Positions 48,901 through 59,072 of a DNA stretch of 64,000 bases are shown in pieces (the stretch's first letter is position 1; each line of letters begins with the position of its first letter). This DNA is from Annona cherimola. Lineage: Eukaryota > Streptophyta > Magnoliopsida > Magnoliales > Annonaceae. The notes beneath the pieces were generated by a model. That model was not told the DNA's origin. It saw only the letters and a list, made by a program, of their open reading frames with translations, and searched no databases. The stretch is taken from NCBI GenBank assembly GCA_030490835.1, contig CM059971.1:57646012-57710011 (forward strand). Direction: 5' to 3'. Position numbers and translations under genes: made by a program.

Positions 48901-49985
48901 TCATTTCTTCTACATTCCTTTCCGGACTTATATCCTAGTCTTTGATGAGTTCTTGGACTTTCTCTATTTAGTTTTGGTCCATGTCTCTTGGGTCTGCCAC
49001 TAGTCTCACCAACCTCGTGTTGGCTGGGGACTTTTGTAGCAACTTCTTTTCCTTTATTCGTTCTCATTCCCGATCTTGTTTCCACCATGATGTTTTCTGA
49101 ATATATAGAAGCACAATCTTTCATTCATAGTTAATGTTAGATCATCATATATATTTCATCATCATATAATTAATAGACAATTCACACGATCACAATCATA
49201 TAATATCATCTATCATTATAAACATTCACAGCCATTCATTTATTTCATATAATTCACATCAATAAACATTCATGTCATTAAGGAGCCACAAATCTGTCCC
49301 CCATTCAACGTCCAATATGCATCAGCTTTTGTCATTTTTTCCACACCATTTTAACTTTAATTTATGCGTATTTAATTACCCTAGCTAATAGCCTACTTAG
49401 GGGACCATTTAATATATTTAAAAAAATCATAAGAATCAAATCTCAGCCATGAACGTCTACATCTCTATGGCTGTCCACTTGCTGTCCATGCAATTCAACG
49501 TCAAATGCAGCGGCCATTTTGCACATTTTTCACATAATTGCAGCTTTTAATTAATGTACACTTAATTTCCGTAGTTAGGAGTTCATTTAGGGGTCCATTT
49601 AGCTATATAAAAAATCATTAAAAAACTACAAAAGTAGCTTGACCGAGCATCACTCTATAGATACATGTTGCTGTCCACATGGAGATCACGTCCATGTGCC
49701 TTGAATTTTGGCATTTTGTGCCACAAAAATCTGTCAAATATCAAGGCCATTAATCATTCTTGTCATGTAGCTCATTTAAATGCATAATTTGCATTTTTTG
49801 AAAAGTCATAAATTTCATGCAATAGCCCCTTCATCGTCCATGTGTGGGCCACCTCCTCTACCTCACTTGAGCTAGCCATTTAGCTTCTTAAATTAATTCA
49901 TTAATCACTTGATTTTATCACGGATTTTGTCATTTTAAATAATTCATAAAATCCATGCGTAATTAGTGTGGGTTAGGATTTCACA
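45985..49985. repeat. Large interrupted inverted repeat of LTR sequence
   Basis: Arm pair one is 45985-46690 against 49280-49985 (shared GGCTAGCTCAAGTGAGGTAG, GTGGCCCACACATGGACGAT). Arm pair two is 47390-47857 against 48484-48905, including the open frames KNPRKSTLTGLNGCQDQLHQ found on both strands. Sequence between the arms differs: leader-like on the left, a gag-like start on the right. The spacer is 47858-48483. Identity within the arms is high by eye. Confidence 0.85.
48888..49124 (-). pseudogene. Possible gag N-terminus of the Tekay-like element
   Basis: A 78-codon - strand frame includes MVETRSGMRTNKGKEVATKV and a basic, Pro-rich region, resembling the start of a chromovirus gag. It is cut by the edge of the inverted arm at about 48905. 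It is out of linear order with the gag middle at 50535-50980, which is evidence of scrambling. Confidence 0.4.
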
Positions 49986-49999
49986 ATCCTCCCCCTCTT
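49986..49999 (-). promoter_or_regulatory. Polypurine tract next to an LTR start
   Basis: On the - strand AAGAGGGGGAGGAT is followed directly by TGTGAAATCC, the LTR start, at 49985. It follows integrase-end sequence. In gypsy elements this tract primes second-strand synthesis. Confidence 0.7.
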
Positions 50000-50105
50000 A
50001 TAATAGGTTTCGTCTCGAAACCGTCTATCCTTTAAACAATTGGGGGTATTTCCTTTCTACTTCTTCCCTTAGTTCCCACGTAGCTTCGCTTTTGGAATAT
50101 CTGTT

Positions 50106-50980
50106 CTATTGAACCTTTACATATTCGATTTTCTTATTCCGAAGCTTCTGTACCTTATGATCCAATATTCTAATTGGTCTTTCCTCATAGTTCAGATGAT
50201 CCTGGATCGGTAGATTTTTTGCTACCAGTACATGGGTCGGATTTGCAATATATTTCCTAAGCATGAAAATATGAAAAACATTGTGTACTAAAGCTAATGC
50301 CAGAGGTAAAGCTATCCTATAAGCCAACTTTCCAATCTTTTCCAGCACTTCAAATGGTCCAATATACCTGGGATTCAGCTTGTAACTCCCTTGAATGGCG
50401 TGACCTTTATGAACACATGTTCGCCCACTTGGATATTCAAATCCTTTCAAACATTCACTTTGGTGATGCCTTTGACACTTTTTACATAACAGAGAATTAT
50501 TCCTCTTAAAGGTACTTTTACCTTTTTCCATCCCTCATTTCTTACTCTTTTTTGTCCCCGTTCCCTCTTTCTTAATACCCAGTCTAAATAAATCTTCTTC
50601 TTCTTCTAACTCCAAAGTTCTTAATGCCTTGATCTCCAGTGCTCTTGCCCTTTCTGCGCATGATGCATAGTCCTTAATTAATAAAGGTGCAAGGCTCTTC
50701 CTTAGATATGACCTCAGTCCCTGTTGAAATCTTTGTGCCTTGTTTTCTAGCACGTTAGCAATTCAAGGAACATACCAAGGCATTGAACTTGGTAGCATAC
50801 TCTGTGACAAACCTCCTTCCTTGATACAGCCTTTCAAATTCATTCACCTTTCGGCTTTGTATTTCAACTGGAAGGTACTCCTTGTTGAATTCTTCAACAA
50901 ATGTAGCATACAAAAGACTATGCAAGCCCTTCTCTAGGTAAAAATAGCAAAATTAAATGTGGACAGGGATTTGATTTTTA
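50106..50980 (-). pseudogene. Tekay-like gag remnant joined to integrase C-terminus
   Basis: On the - strand, 50980-50535 reads as gag middle (KAQRFQQGLRSYLRKSLAPL). The 50531-50106 frame then opens with a gag zinc-finger half (CKKCQRHHQSEC) and passes straight into the integrase C-terminal region (LNPRYIGPFEVLEKIGKLAY, VHNVFHIFMLRKYI, YEERPIRILD). Protease, RT, RNase H and the integrase core are absent. The 141-codon frame is open across the join, so a clean internal deletion of most of pol is likely. Cannot transpose. Confidence 0.82.
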
Positions 50981-50999
50981 AGGTAATTGAGAAGGGGAT

Positions 51000-52740
51000 G
51001 ATATAATTGCATAATTTTTGTGAGCAAAAAGGGCCTGAAATGGAAACCAAGAAAATATTAGAAAAAAATACATGGTTTATATTTGAAAATCCAAAAGTTT
51101 TGGAGTTATTTTATAAGGGTTTTAAGATGTATGGTTTTTCAAACATTTTAAATGTTTATTAAAGTATTTTACTCAAAATGGTTCTAAAAGAATTTAAGGA
51201 AGGTCATCCTAAAACTAAATTTCAAATGACAACTTGTTTAAAGTGGTTGTGCTCGCTTTACAAGTTGACACGGACTGCGGTCTGTGATGTGTTTTTCAAA
51301 ATGATTTTTAAAGATATAGACTTCGGTCTATGATGTTTTTTGAGTATGGATGCAGATTGCGGTCTGTGATCCCGGTTTAAAAGGACACGGGCTGCGGTCT
51401 GTGATACTTTAAACCAAACAGACTGCGGTCTGTGATACGGATATATGGTGCACTAGTACAAGGAATAGACTGGTTGTAGAGCACGGTCGGGACGATCGAG
51501 ACCTACTTTACATATGACCAAGTCGCTAGGGGATGACAGGAGGCTAGCGGCGACTTCCCTGAGATGGGAGAAGGATGAAAGAACAGCCGCCTGGTTAGCG
51601 TGCTGTTAAGTATGGATTCTCTTCCAAAAGGTAGTATGATCACTTGCTAAGTGTCACTATTGAATAGGGAGAAATGCGTTTGTTTATGTTTTGCTTTTGA
51701 AAATCTCAAAGAATAGGAAATAAAAGCATTTTTATGAAAAGTTATCCTAAATAAATTTTATGAAATGGTTACCCTAAAGATAGGGTGTTTTACACAAAAG
51801 TGTAAATAACAAGGATGAAAGGAAATATTTTTATGCAAATGCATTTATGAAAATGGTTTATGTATTTTATATGCCTTGTTTGCTATAAATAAGCCCCAAG
51901 ATGGGGATTATGAAAAAGATATATGTCAAACTTGGTTTTGGACATAAGGATGTCCATTTCCAAAGGGTTTAAATGAAAAATGTTTTTTGGACATAGAAAT
52001 GTCCTTTGCCGAAAGAGGCTTATGTGAATGATGTTTTAAGACATGAGAATGTCCTTCTCTAAAAGGATTTATGAGAAAAATGTTTTGGACATGAAATGTC
52101 CACTAGCAAAAGATGATTTTATGTAAATGTCTTGGAACATTAGAAATATTCATACAAGACCAAAGAAAATTAATTAAAGAAGGTAAAACGCATATGTTTT
52201 GCCTTAACAAGTTCAGACGTAGCTTGTAAATGATTTTAAGAATGAATGTTTTATGAAAATGTTCAAGGACAGAGAATTGTCCTCACAAACAAAGGATTTT
52301 ATGTTAATGTTTTAGGACATAAATGTCCTCAAGTAAAAAGGTGTTCAAGATGTTTAAGAAAAAGGTTTTCAACGAAGTCTTGCCGTAAATGATAAAATGC
52401 TTGCTTACTGAGTTGTTACTCACGTTTTGTTTTCCCAAACCTGAGACAGGTACAGGGAAACTCAAGAGGCTGCGAACCTAAGCAGGAGAAAAAAGGTATG
52501 TGATGGTAGCCAAGTGGGCTATACGGAATGAGATAGCATGATTAAGGTTCCAAAGTATGTTAATGTATATGAGAACTTATGTAAAGTTCTAAGTTCTATA
52601 TGATTCAATGATTAAATATATGAATATATAGAATGTATATGTTACGATTTAGTCAAGAAGACTTTCATTGTAGAAAGGCATGATGAGATGCTATGAAATA
52701 AAATATGAAATTCATTGCAAGTGTAATAAAATCTGGAATT
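51000..52740 (+). repeat. LTR 3'-half-like segment with GGACAT/ATGTCC motifs
   Basis: In + orientation it resembles 53310-54100 (TTGCTTACTGAG, ACTCACGTTTTGTTTTCC, ATCACTTGCTAAGTGTC) and the solo LTR read in its own sense (AAGGAAGGTCAT). Numerous short CGGTCTGTGAT and GGACAT...ATGTCC phrases recur (51260-51430, 51940-52340). A third LTR-derived piece of the block. Confidence 0.6.
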
Positions 52741-52831
52741 TAACATTTATTTTGATTTATTCCTCAATCTGTCTATAATACTGAAATCAGACGCACTGAT
52801 TTCTCTAATTTTTGAATCATAATTAAATCGA

Positions 52832-53307
52832 GGAATTTAAATTACAATGAGATATCAACAAGTATCATAAGTGATTATGAAGATTTAACCTATTAGAGGT
52901 GGGTTTTAGAAAGGATGGAACTTAGGGTTACGTATATAACCCGATTTTTATGTTTTTATAATATGTACGAAACATGAATTATGCTAATGAGTTTATGGAT
53001 GCTTTAGAGGTTAAAATACCCTAAGTTAATGATGCATGGGACGTTCAACATAGGGTGGAAAGGATTAGTACAAATCTGATTTTTTGTGGACCCATGATGT
53101 GAACGTCTAAAAGGGGGGCCAAGATGTGCATGTACACCTGACTTGGAATTCAAGTGGGTTATGAATATTAATGAAAATGGGTTGAGAAACTAAGTTGAAT
53201 GCAAACAAATTGAATTTACATGAATGCTACGTTATTCTTACATGTATAGGCAAAGGCAAAGAAAAGGTAGATCCGGAAAGCTCACGTGATCCAGGTAAGC
53301 AAGCAAA
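52832..53307 (+). repeat. Direct copy of 47995-48478
   Basis: The two stretches share long identical runs (GTGGGTTTTAGAAAGGATGG, CGTATATAACCCGATTTT, GAAAGCTCACGTGATCCAGG) and diverge sharply after GTAAGCAAGCAAAAT. Just before it, 52740-52830 is the inverse of about 47880-47990. The repeats bracket the foreign-oriented middle of the block. Confidence 0.85.
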
Positions 53308-54517
53308 ATTTCTAAATGATTTTGGTTTTCATTACAAGGTATTTAAGGATGGCCATTTCTTTGTCTCAATGTGTTATGAAATATTATTTCAATTATGGTA
53401 ATGAATTGCTTACTGTTTCGCAATTATTCATGAAAAGTCATGAAGTATGGATTTGAAACGATGTTTTCATTGAAATGATGTTTAAAAAAAAGGGATGGTG
53501 CAAAGAATGCTCTACATGAGAATGACAAGTTCCATGTATAAGAGGTATATAATGCCGGGGTGACTAAAAGTCATGCATGGAATGGAAATCAAGTAGGCTA
53601 GTCGAGGTAGTAAGTAGACAAGGAGTCTCCCTTGACGTTGCCAAGTCGGAAGGTCCGGCGCCAAGGATGGAAAGGATCATGCTATGACAGAGGGTTCCCC
53701 GAACTAGCGTACCGTCACATGAAGGATAATGTCACGAATGGAAATGATGAATTTACACATCCCATGCTTATGAAATGTCTATGAAAGTTTTATGAAAAGA
53801 TTTCTGCTCTGCAGGTAGTTGATCACTTGCTAAATGTCTCTACTGAATGGAGAGAAATGTTTTTAAACAAGGTTGCCTTGAAAATGAATTGCCTGAAAAA
53901 TATACAGCTTGCTTATTGAGTTTTCAACTCACGTTTTGTTTTCCAAACTCATAGACAGATGAAGGAACGAAGATGACCAAGGAGCATGAATTGGACATGG
54001 AAGAATGGAAAACTTGATAATTTCTTATATATGTCGCTTATGGCGAATGATTGTATAATGACTTGATACTTGTTATTATGATGATCATATGTGATCTATT
54101 TTATGACTTGTGTCTCATGAACAAGTATCAATGGTTGATGAGCATGATATGAATTTCTACAATTTTATATAATATAAAATGTTGTATATGAATTATGTTG
54201 TATATGAATTATGGTTTTATAAACATAGAAAGCGAAAAACTTTTATGGGTAAATGTCAAAGCATGAAATATCATGATATGATTAAGTATGAAGATTATGA
54301 GATGACATGTGTAATTCTTAAATGATATAATGGCCTAAAATGACATTTGATGGAAATTGAATATATAAATGATATAAAATCCTAAGGAATTAGGATTAAG
54401 TGGATAAATATCCAATAAGCCCGCCGTGTGACAGGACAACAATCCTGATTCACATTTACTAATTAATAAGATTTTGAGGTAAGGATGTGACGTCTCGGTT
54501 TGGGGCGCTACAACTTC

Positions 54518-56640
54518 CATAGTCATCTTGGGTATATTTGAAAAGAGGGGTTCTCCAGTTGCTAGTGGACTCATGATTTGTTCCACCTCTGGGTCTAAAC
54601 TCGAGTCTCCTAGAGTTTGATCTAGACTCTCCTGAATAGGCTCGACTAATGTAGTCTCTAAACCTAGAGGTACTAGTTTAGGCGTGCAGCATAGGTAGGG
54701 TACTTGTGAGTACCCACTGACCCGATCCTAATTTGGGTAGGGTAGGGTAAAAAAAATTATCCATGGGTACGGGTAGGATATAAATTACTACCCATCTCTC
54801 AAATAGGGTAAGGGTAGAGTACATATGCCGGGTACCCGGAACTGACCCGGATAAGTACATATTTATGTATACTATATGTATTATATATTACTAAATGTGT
54901 GCTTGTGCGATGTGTGAAGAGTCGTGCGTGCATGTCAAGCTGAAATTTCCCTGCCGCCCACCGCCTGATGCCCAATTTCATTTCCCTCCAATCCTATTAG
55001 CCGACCAAATATTAACTAAACTAGAAGCTTCAATGCTTCAAAACCCTACTAGCCTTTCCTCTTCTCTTTCACGTTCGCCTGCTCTGGAGTCTTATTGTCA
55101 TGGTTGTTGTCTTCTTCGTCGTGGCCATCTTCTTCTCTTGATGCTCAATTCTTACATCTCATGATTCTTTCCTAGGTCTCTTCTTTCTCACTTTTGGTTC
55201 CTGATTCAGTCTTTCCAAATCTTCTTTCTTGTCTCTTCGATTCTTCCTCCAATCGTGTAATTAGCTCACGATTCTCATTTCTCACCACTGCTTTGACCCT
55301 AACCTTCTCTGATTCTCACTGATCCTTCTTTATAAACCTAACCCGAACCTTGTTTGACCATAACAGTGCAAGATCCCACCTTATTGCTATCTACATGTGC
55401 TAGATTGTCTCTCAAATTGTTCGATCCTACCATCTCTATCTTATTACTTACTTTTTGTCGATTATCTCACTGTTATTGTTTGTATCGTATTTGTAGAAAC
55501 TAAGAAAACAGGACCTAAAATTGATCAAACTCCCTTAATAGTTGACTATAATGACACGTAGGTATATCCTTCTCTCTCTGTTGATCTGTGATTGTGCCAC
55601 TTGTGCTTTAATAAGAAGGCTTATGATTGTAAAATGTCTTACTGATTGCTTGTAGCAGCATGTATTTTGTTTATGTAAACATTAATGAACAAAAGTTTAG
55701 AAATGTACACGTACATGTACAGTTTATGTAAAGATATAGTTTTATATTGCTTAAAAATAACATAGAAATATTTTTCTTTTTGTGTTATATTTATATGTTT
55801 AAGGAACCGATTTGGAACCGGAACTGGAACCAACTTTGTGGGTAATGAGTAGGGTAGGGTACATTAAGAACCGAATCGATCAACGGGTTGGGTAGGGTAG
55901 GTTTTTTACAAATAGGGTATAGGTAGGGTAGAACACTATCCGAACCGAACCGATCTGAGTTGCACCTCTAGGTACTACTGAAGTCAAGTCCACTAGATCC
56001 TTGTTCATCTCTTAATCGACTAGGATCTGTTCCTTAACCTGCTCTTGAAGGACTCGTTGGAGTTCTCTTCTTTGGTCCTGACATTTCAGCCTTATCTTTT
56101 AAAATTTTTTATTAACAAGGCTCTGATACCTATACACAAAGAGGCAGAAGAGAAACGCGGTAATAGTTTTGAGGTCTTTAATCAGAGTTTGAAGAAGAGT
56201 ATGTTCCTCAATAATAATTGGAAACAGAGGAGGAACTAATGGGTTTATGTCCTAGTTACAAATCAAGAAGTTTCTGTTGATGTTTTTCAACTCTTCTTTT
56301 GGGTTGTCGAATTTCTTCTTCGATTTCTCTTTCTTTTTCTAGAACCTCTTCTATTTCTTTTTGTTGTTGTTCTTCTTTGGCTATCCTTTTTTATATTTTC
56401 TGTAAAATGTTTCTAAATTCTACTATAATATTGTATATATGCCGTGCAATGGGTTTTTCTTGGTAATTAAAGTTGTTTCCTTCATGAGTGCAATATTCTT
56501 CTATTGCTTCAAATCTTTTCTTTTCTGCTTTTAATTTCTTTAATACTAGGCCCAACATAACCAGATTTGTCCTTAAAGAAATCAAAAGTAGATTTTGAAT
56601 TCAAGAAGAAGTCCGAGTTTTTACCCGTCTTCTCTGCTTT
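54518..56640 (-). pseudogene. Endogenous pararetrovirus: N-terminal part of the coat polyprotein
   Basis: On the - strand this continues the viral relic upstream of the LTR block. Segment 56585-56391 is open and Lys/Glu-rich (LVLKKLKAEKKRFEAIEE), then 56390-56280 is charged and coiled-coil-like. Segments 56050-55979 and 54668-54518 are acidic (LATGEPLFSNIPKM near 54550). The hAT element at 54677-55970 interrupts it. The viral sense reads on across the LTR insertion site into 45302 once the insert and one duplication are set aside. The virus origin of this N-terminal part rests on that continuity rather than a clear motif. Confidence 0.5.
54677..55970. mobile_element. hAT-like non-autonomous element, 1294 bp
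   Basis: The ends TTTAGGCGTGCA and TGCACCTCTA are short imperfect inverted repeats. The flanks GGTACTAG (54669-54676) and GGTACTAC (55971-55978) are a near-perfect 8-bp duplication, as for hAT. Subterminal regions are packed with GGGTAGGGTA and CCGAACCGAACCGA motifs, typical of hAT binding sites. The interior (about 55000-55560) is CT-rich leader-like sequence without transposase. Confidence 0.8.
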
Positions 56641-58024
56641 TGATCATTCACTCACGTTATCTTTTTAAATTTAATCCATTATTCTAAAGTTCATTTCAAG
56701 CCTTATGTTGAAATGACCTTATCTCAAGCCGATATAAAAGAGGAATCAGATAAGATTTTTAGGTTTGTCACACTACACTCAAAATTGCCCCGACCCGCCC
56801 CATCTGCACTATTGCTTATTATTATTATTTTTTTGGTAATCATTCTCACCATTACTAACAGCCTCATAAAGAGGATATGCCATGCGTCTGCTTTGCATTC
56901 TAGCATGAAACTCAGGGCTGTTTTTGAAAATTACTGCCGTGATTTGGCCAAGATCTGCCATGCTCTCCCCATTCCTGACTCTCTTGGTGCTGCTTTTCTC
57001 TGATCTTCCTCCATTTTTTTCCCTGATCCGACGAATCGTAGAAACCTTTTTTCTTACTTCCTGCTCAGCTTGATATTCAGGAAGGAAGACAAGAATGATA
57101 TTTGTTTGAGGTGGAATGACGCTGAGCTTGTTCCGGTAGCCGGGCTTGGAAGCAATTGGGCAGCGAGATCAAGTTACCTCCTGCGTTTTTATTGGCACCA
57201 GGTGCCCTCTTTCTTGCCTCTTTCACTTATTTGTCTTTTTGAAGCTCGTTGCCTTTTGATTGTTGTTGCTGGAGTTACTGTGCTTAAGATGGAATTTTGC
57301 TTGTTTTCTCATTTGCTTGCCTAATTGTCTGGTGGATCTGCTTCTATGTGGACCTTTTCCTATTTAGAGACTTGCAAAAATTGTGTGAATTGTGAACTGG
57401 GTGAGAGACATCAGAAAGAAATGGATTGACAGATTTAGTACGGTCTGTTCAGATTTCCTGATTTTTGCTACTCACCTATACATATTTCTTTTAGTGATTG
57501 CTAGTAATTTGGCAAAACTCACTCAATTTTAGTTGGATAGGTTTAATCAATCCTTTGCCATTCAAAGTGTTCACTCAATTATTGTTGTTATTATTATTAT
57601 TATTGTTGTTGTTGTTGTTGTTGTTTATTTTTATTTTGAAGTGGTGAAATACTCTGATTGTACTTTCTAGGATTTTATTTATTTAGAGTTATTGAATTTT
57701 AATTTGAGGTTGAACGAGGATTGATTTATTTAAAGTGTGACAGTAAAAACCTCCTTTGAAATTTATATCATTTTAAATGCAATTGATACTATATGATCCA
57801 GAATGCTGGCAACTGCACGTTAGAAGATCCTAGCTGCTGAACTTCCTTTTTTGAAAATGTGAATGATCTATTTACAGGGACATCAAACAACTGCAGACAT
57901 GGCAACTTAGCTCCTACAATAATCATTTTTTAGAGCTAGGCTAAATCAAAATGTTCATTTTTCGTGTCATCTGATTTAGTCATAAGAAATTTATGATCAA
58001 GGTTAGAGTGAAATAATATCGTAG
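56641..58024. other. No gene recognised
   Basis: Two short + strand frames (56713-57003, 57070-57324) have no known domain. A TTA/TTG trinucleotide run is at about 57580-57625. Part of the right-hand side could belong to the distal promoter of COG8. Confidence 0.4.
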
Positions 58025-58440
58025 ACAAAACAGTAAAATTGCAATCCCCCCTTCATCACTTTCTCTTCTTAAATTGGAGTTGCTGACGTAGTGAGGGAAA
58101 CGTGAAACAAGGCTAGCACAAAGCTACACCTCGAAGTTGATAAATAAGTTTTGACGCGGAAACTCAATCACAAGGAAGAGGAAACTTAGAAATTCTTATT
58201 CATGAAAGACTGACTCCAAAGTAAGAGAAACTACATATTTATAAGCAAACCCTCGCTACCACTAAAGCACATATGCAAAACTCTAACCAACTACTTCCGC
58301 ACATTTTACTAAAAATAGTAAAACGCGTGACTTACTAAAAATAGTAATTCGGAATTTAGTAAAAATAGGAAAAACGAAAATTAATAAAACAAAATCTATA
58401 AGAGTTGAATTGAAATTGGCTTATTGATTTATCACTTTCG
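58025..58440 (-). mobile_element. LTR-like fragment, unknown family
   Basis: On the - strand a purine tract (GGAAGGGTCCGAAAG) precedes TGATAAATCA. Further on are a TATAAATATG box (about 58237-58246) and a leader rich in TTTCCTC, ending near TTTTGTCTAC. This is the architecture of a short LTR with its polypurine tract. No pol is left upstream beyond a short open stretch (58547-58450). The exact ends are not established. Confidence 0.45.
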
Positions 58441-58547
58441 GACCCTTCCACGACGGTCGGCCTGCTCCAAGAAGTTTGTTGCAATGGCGTCTGCGTCAGT
58501 TGCTCAATATTAAGGGGAGCTAGAATTATTTGTCTAGGGATGCACAT

Positions 58548-59072
58548 GTAGAAAAATCCATAGGATGGAAGGGGCTAGTAAAATCAGTCATAGATCCACA
58601 GAAATTAGCATCTCAGGGATGGGGGGATACATTTTCATGAGATAAAAACGAAAGCTCTCATGTTTGCCTGCCAATAATTTGCTGGATGGTTGTATGGAAT
58701 GAACCAAAAAGGCTTTGCGACAATTTGATTCCATTGCACAAGGGAGTTGGTTGGTGCGTTCTCTTTGGTTGCCCTAGTAATTTTGAGTGGTGGATAATGG
58801 ACTCTATTTAGCAATTCAAGCTTTGATATTATAAGATCCTTTTAGGATTATGTTGCTTTTGAAAAATCACTCTATGTTTATTTTTGAAGATGATTTTCCA
58901 CGTGTGGTTTGGCAATGGTGAGCACTGGATTGTCTAGGTTGGTGATTCATTGGTCATGGTAAAATAACATGAGAAACATGGCATGTTCATTCAGTAATAA
59001 AATAAGCAAAAAAGAGAAACAAAAGGAAAATCTCATTATTTTTTACTTGTCTCCTTATTAGCCACATCAATC
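58548..59072 (+). promoter_or_regulatory. Upstream region of COG8
   Basis: The roughly 520 bp before the COG8 start hold no recognised repeat. The promoter and 5' leader should be here. No clear TATA box can be singled out in such AT-rich sequence. Confidence 0.35.

Larger units (their letters stand above)
45308..54512 (+). mobile_element. Scrambled Tekay-like Ty3/gypsy block inserted in the pararetrovirus
   Basis: The outer ends are LTR-like: the start GTGAAACCCTGG (first base of TGTGAAACCC mutated to C) and the end GACGTCTCGG then TTTGGGGCGCTACA. A 5-bp duplication ACTTC flanks it (45303-45307 and 54513-54517), so it went in as one LTR element in + orientation. Inside are inverted LTR arms, a - strand gag/integrase remnant and a duplicated LTR segment. 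Secondary insertion plus rearrangement is needed to explain this. Its ends match the family of the solo LTR at 5761-9275. Confidence 0.8.

Noticed and set aside
57580..57625. TTA/TTG run as a functional repeat
   Set aside because: An ordinary trinucleotide microsatellite in non-coding DNA.
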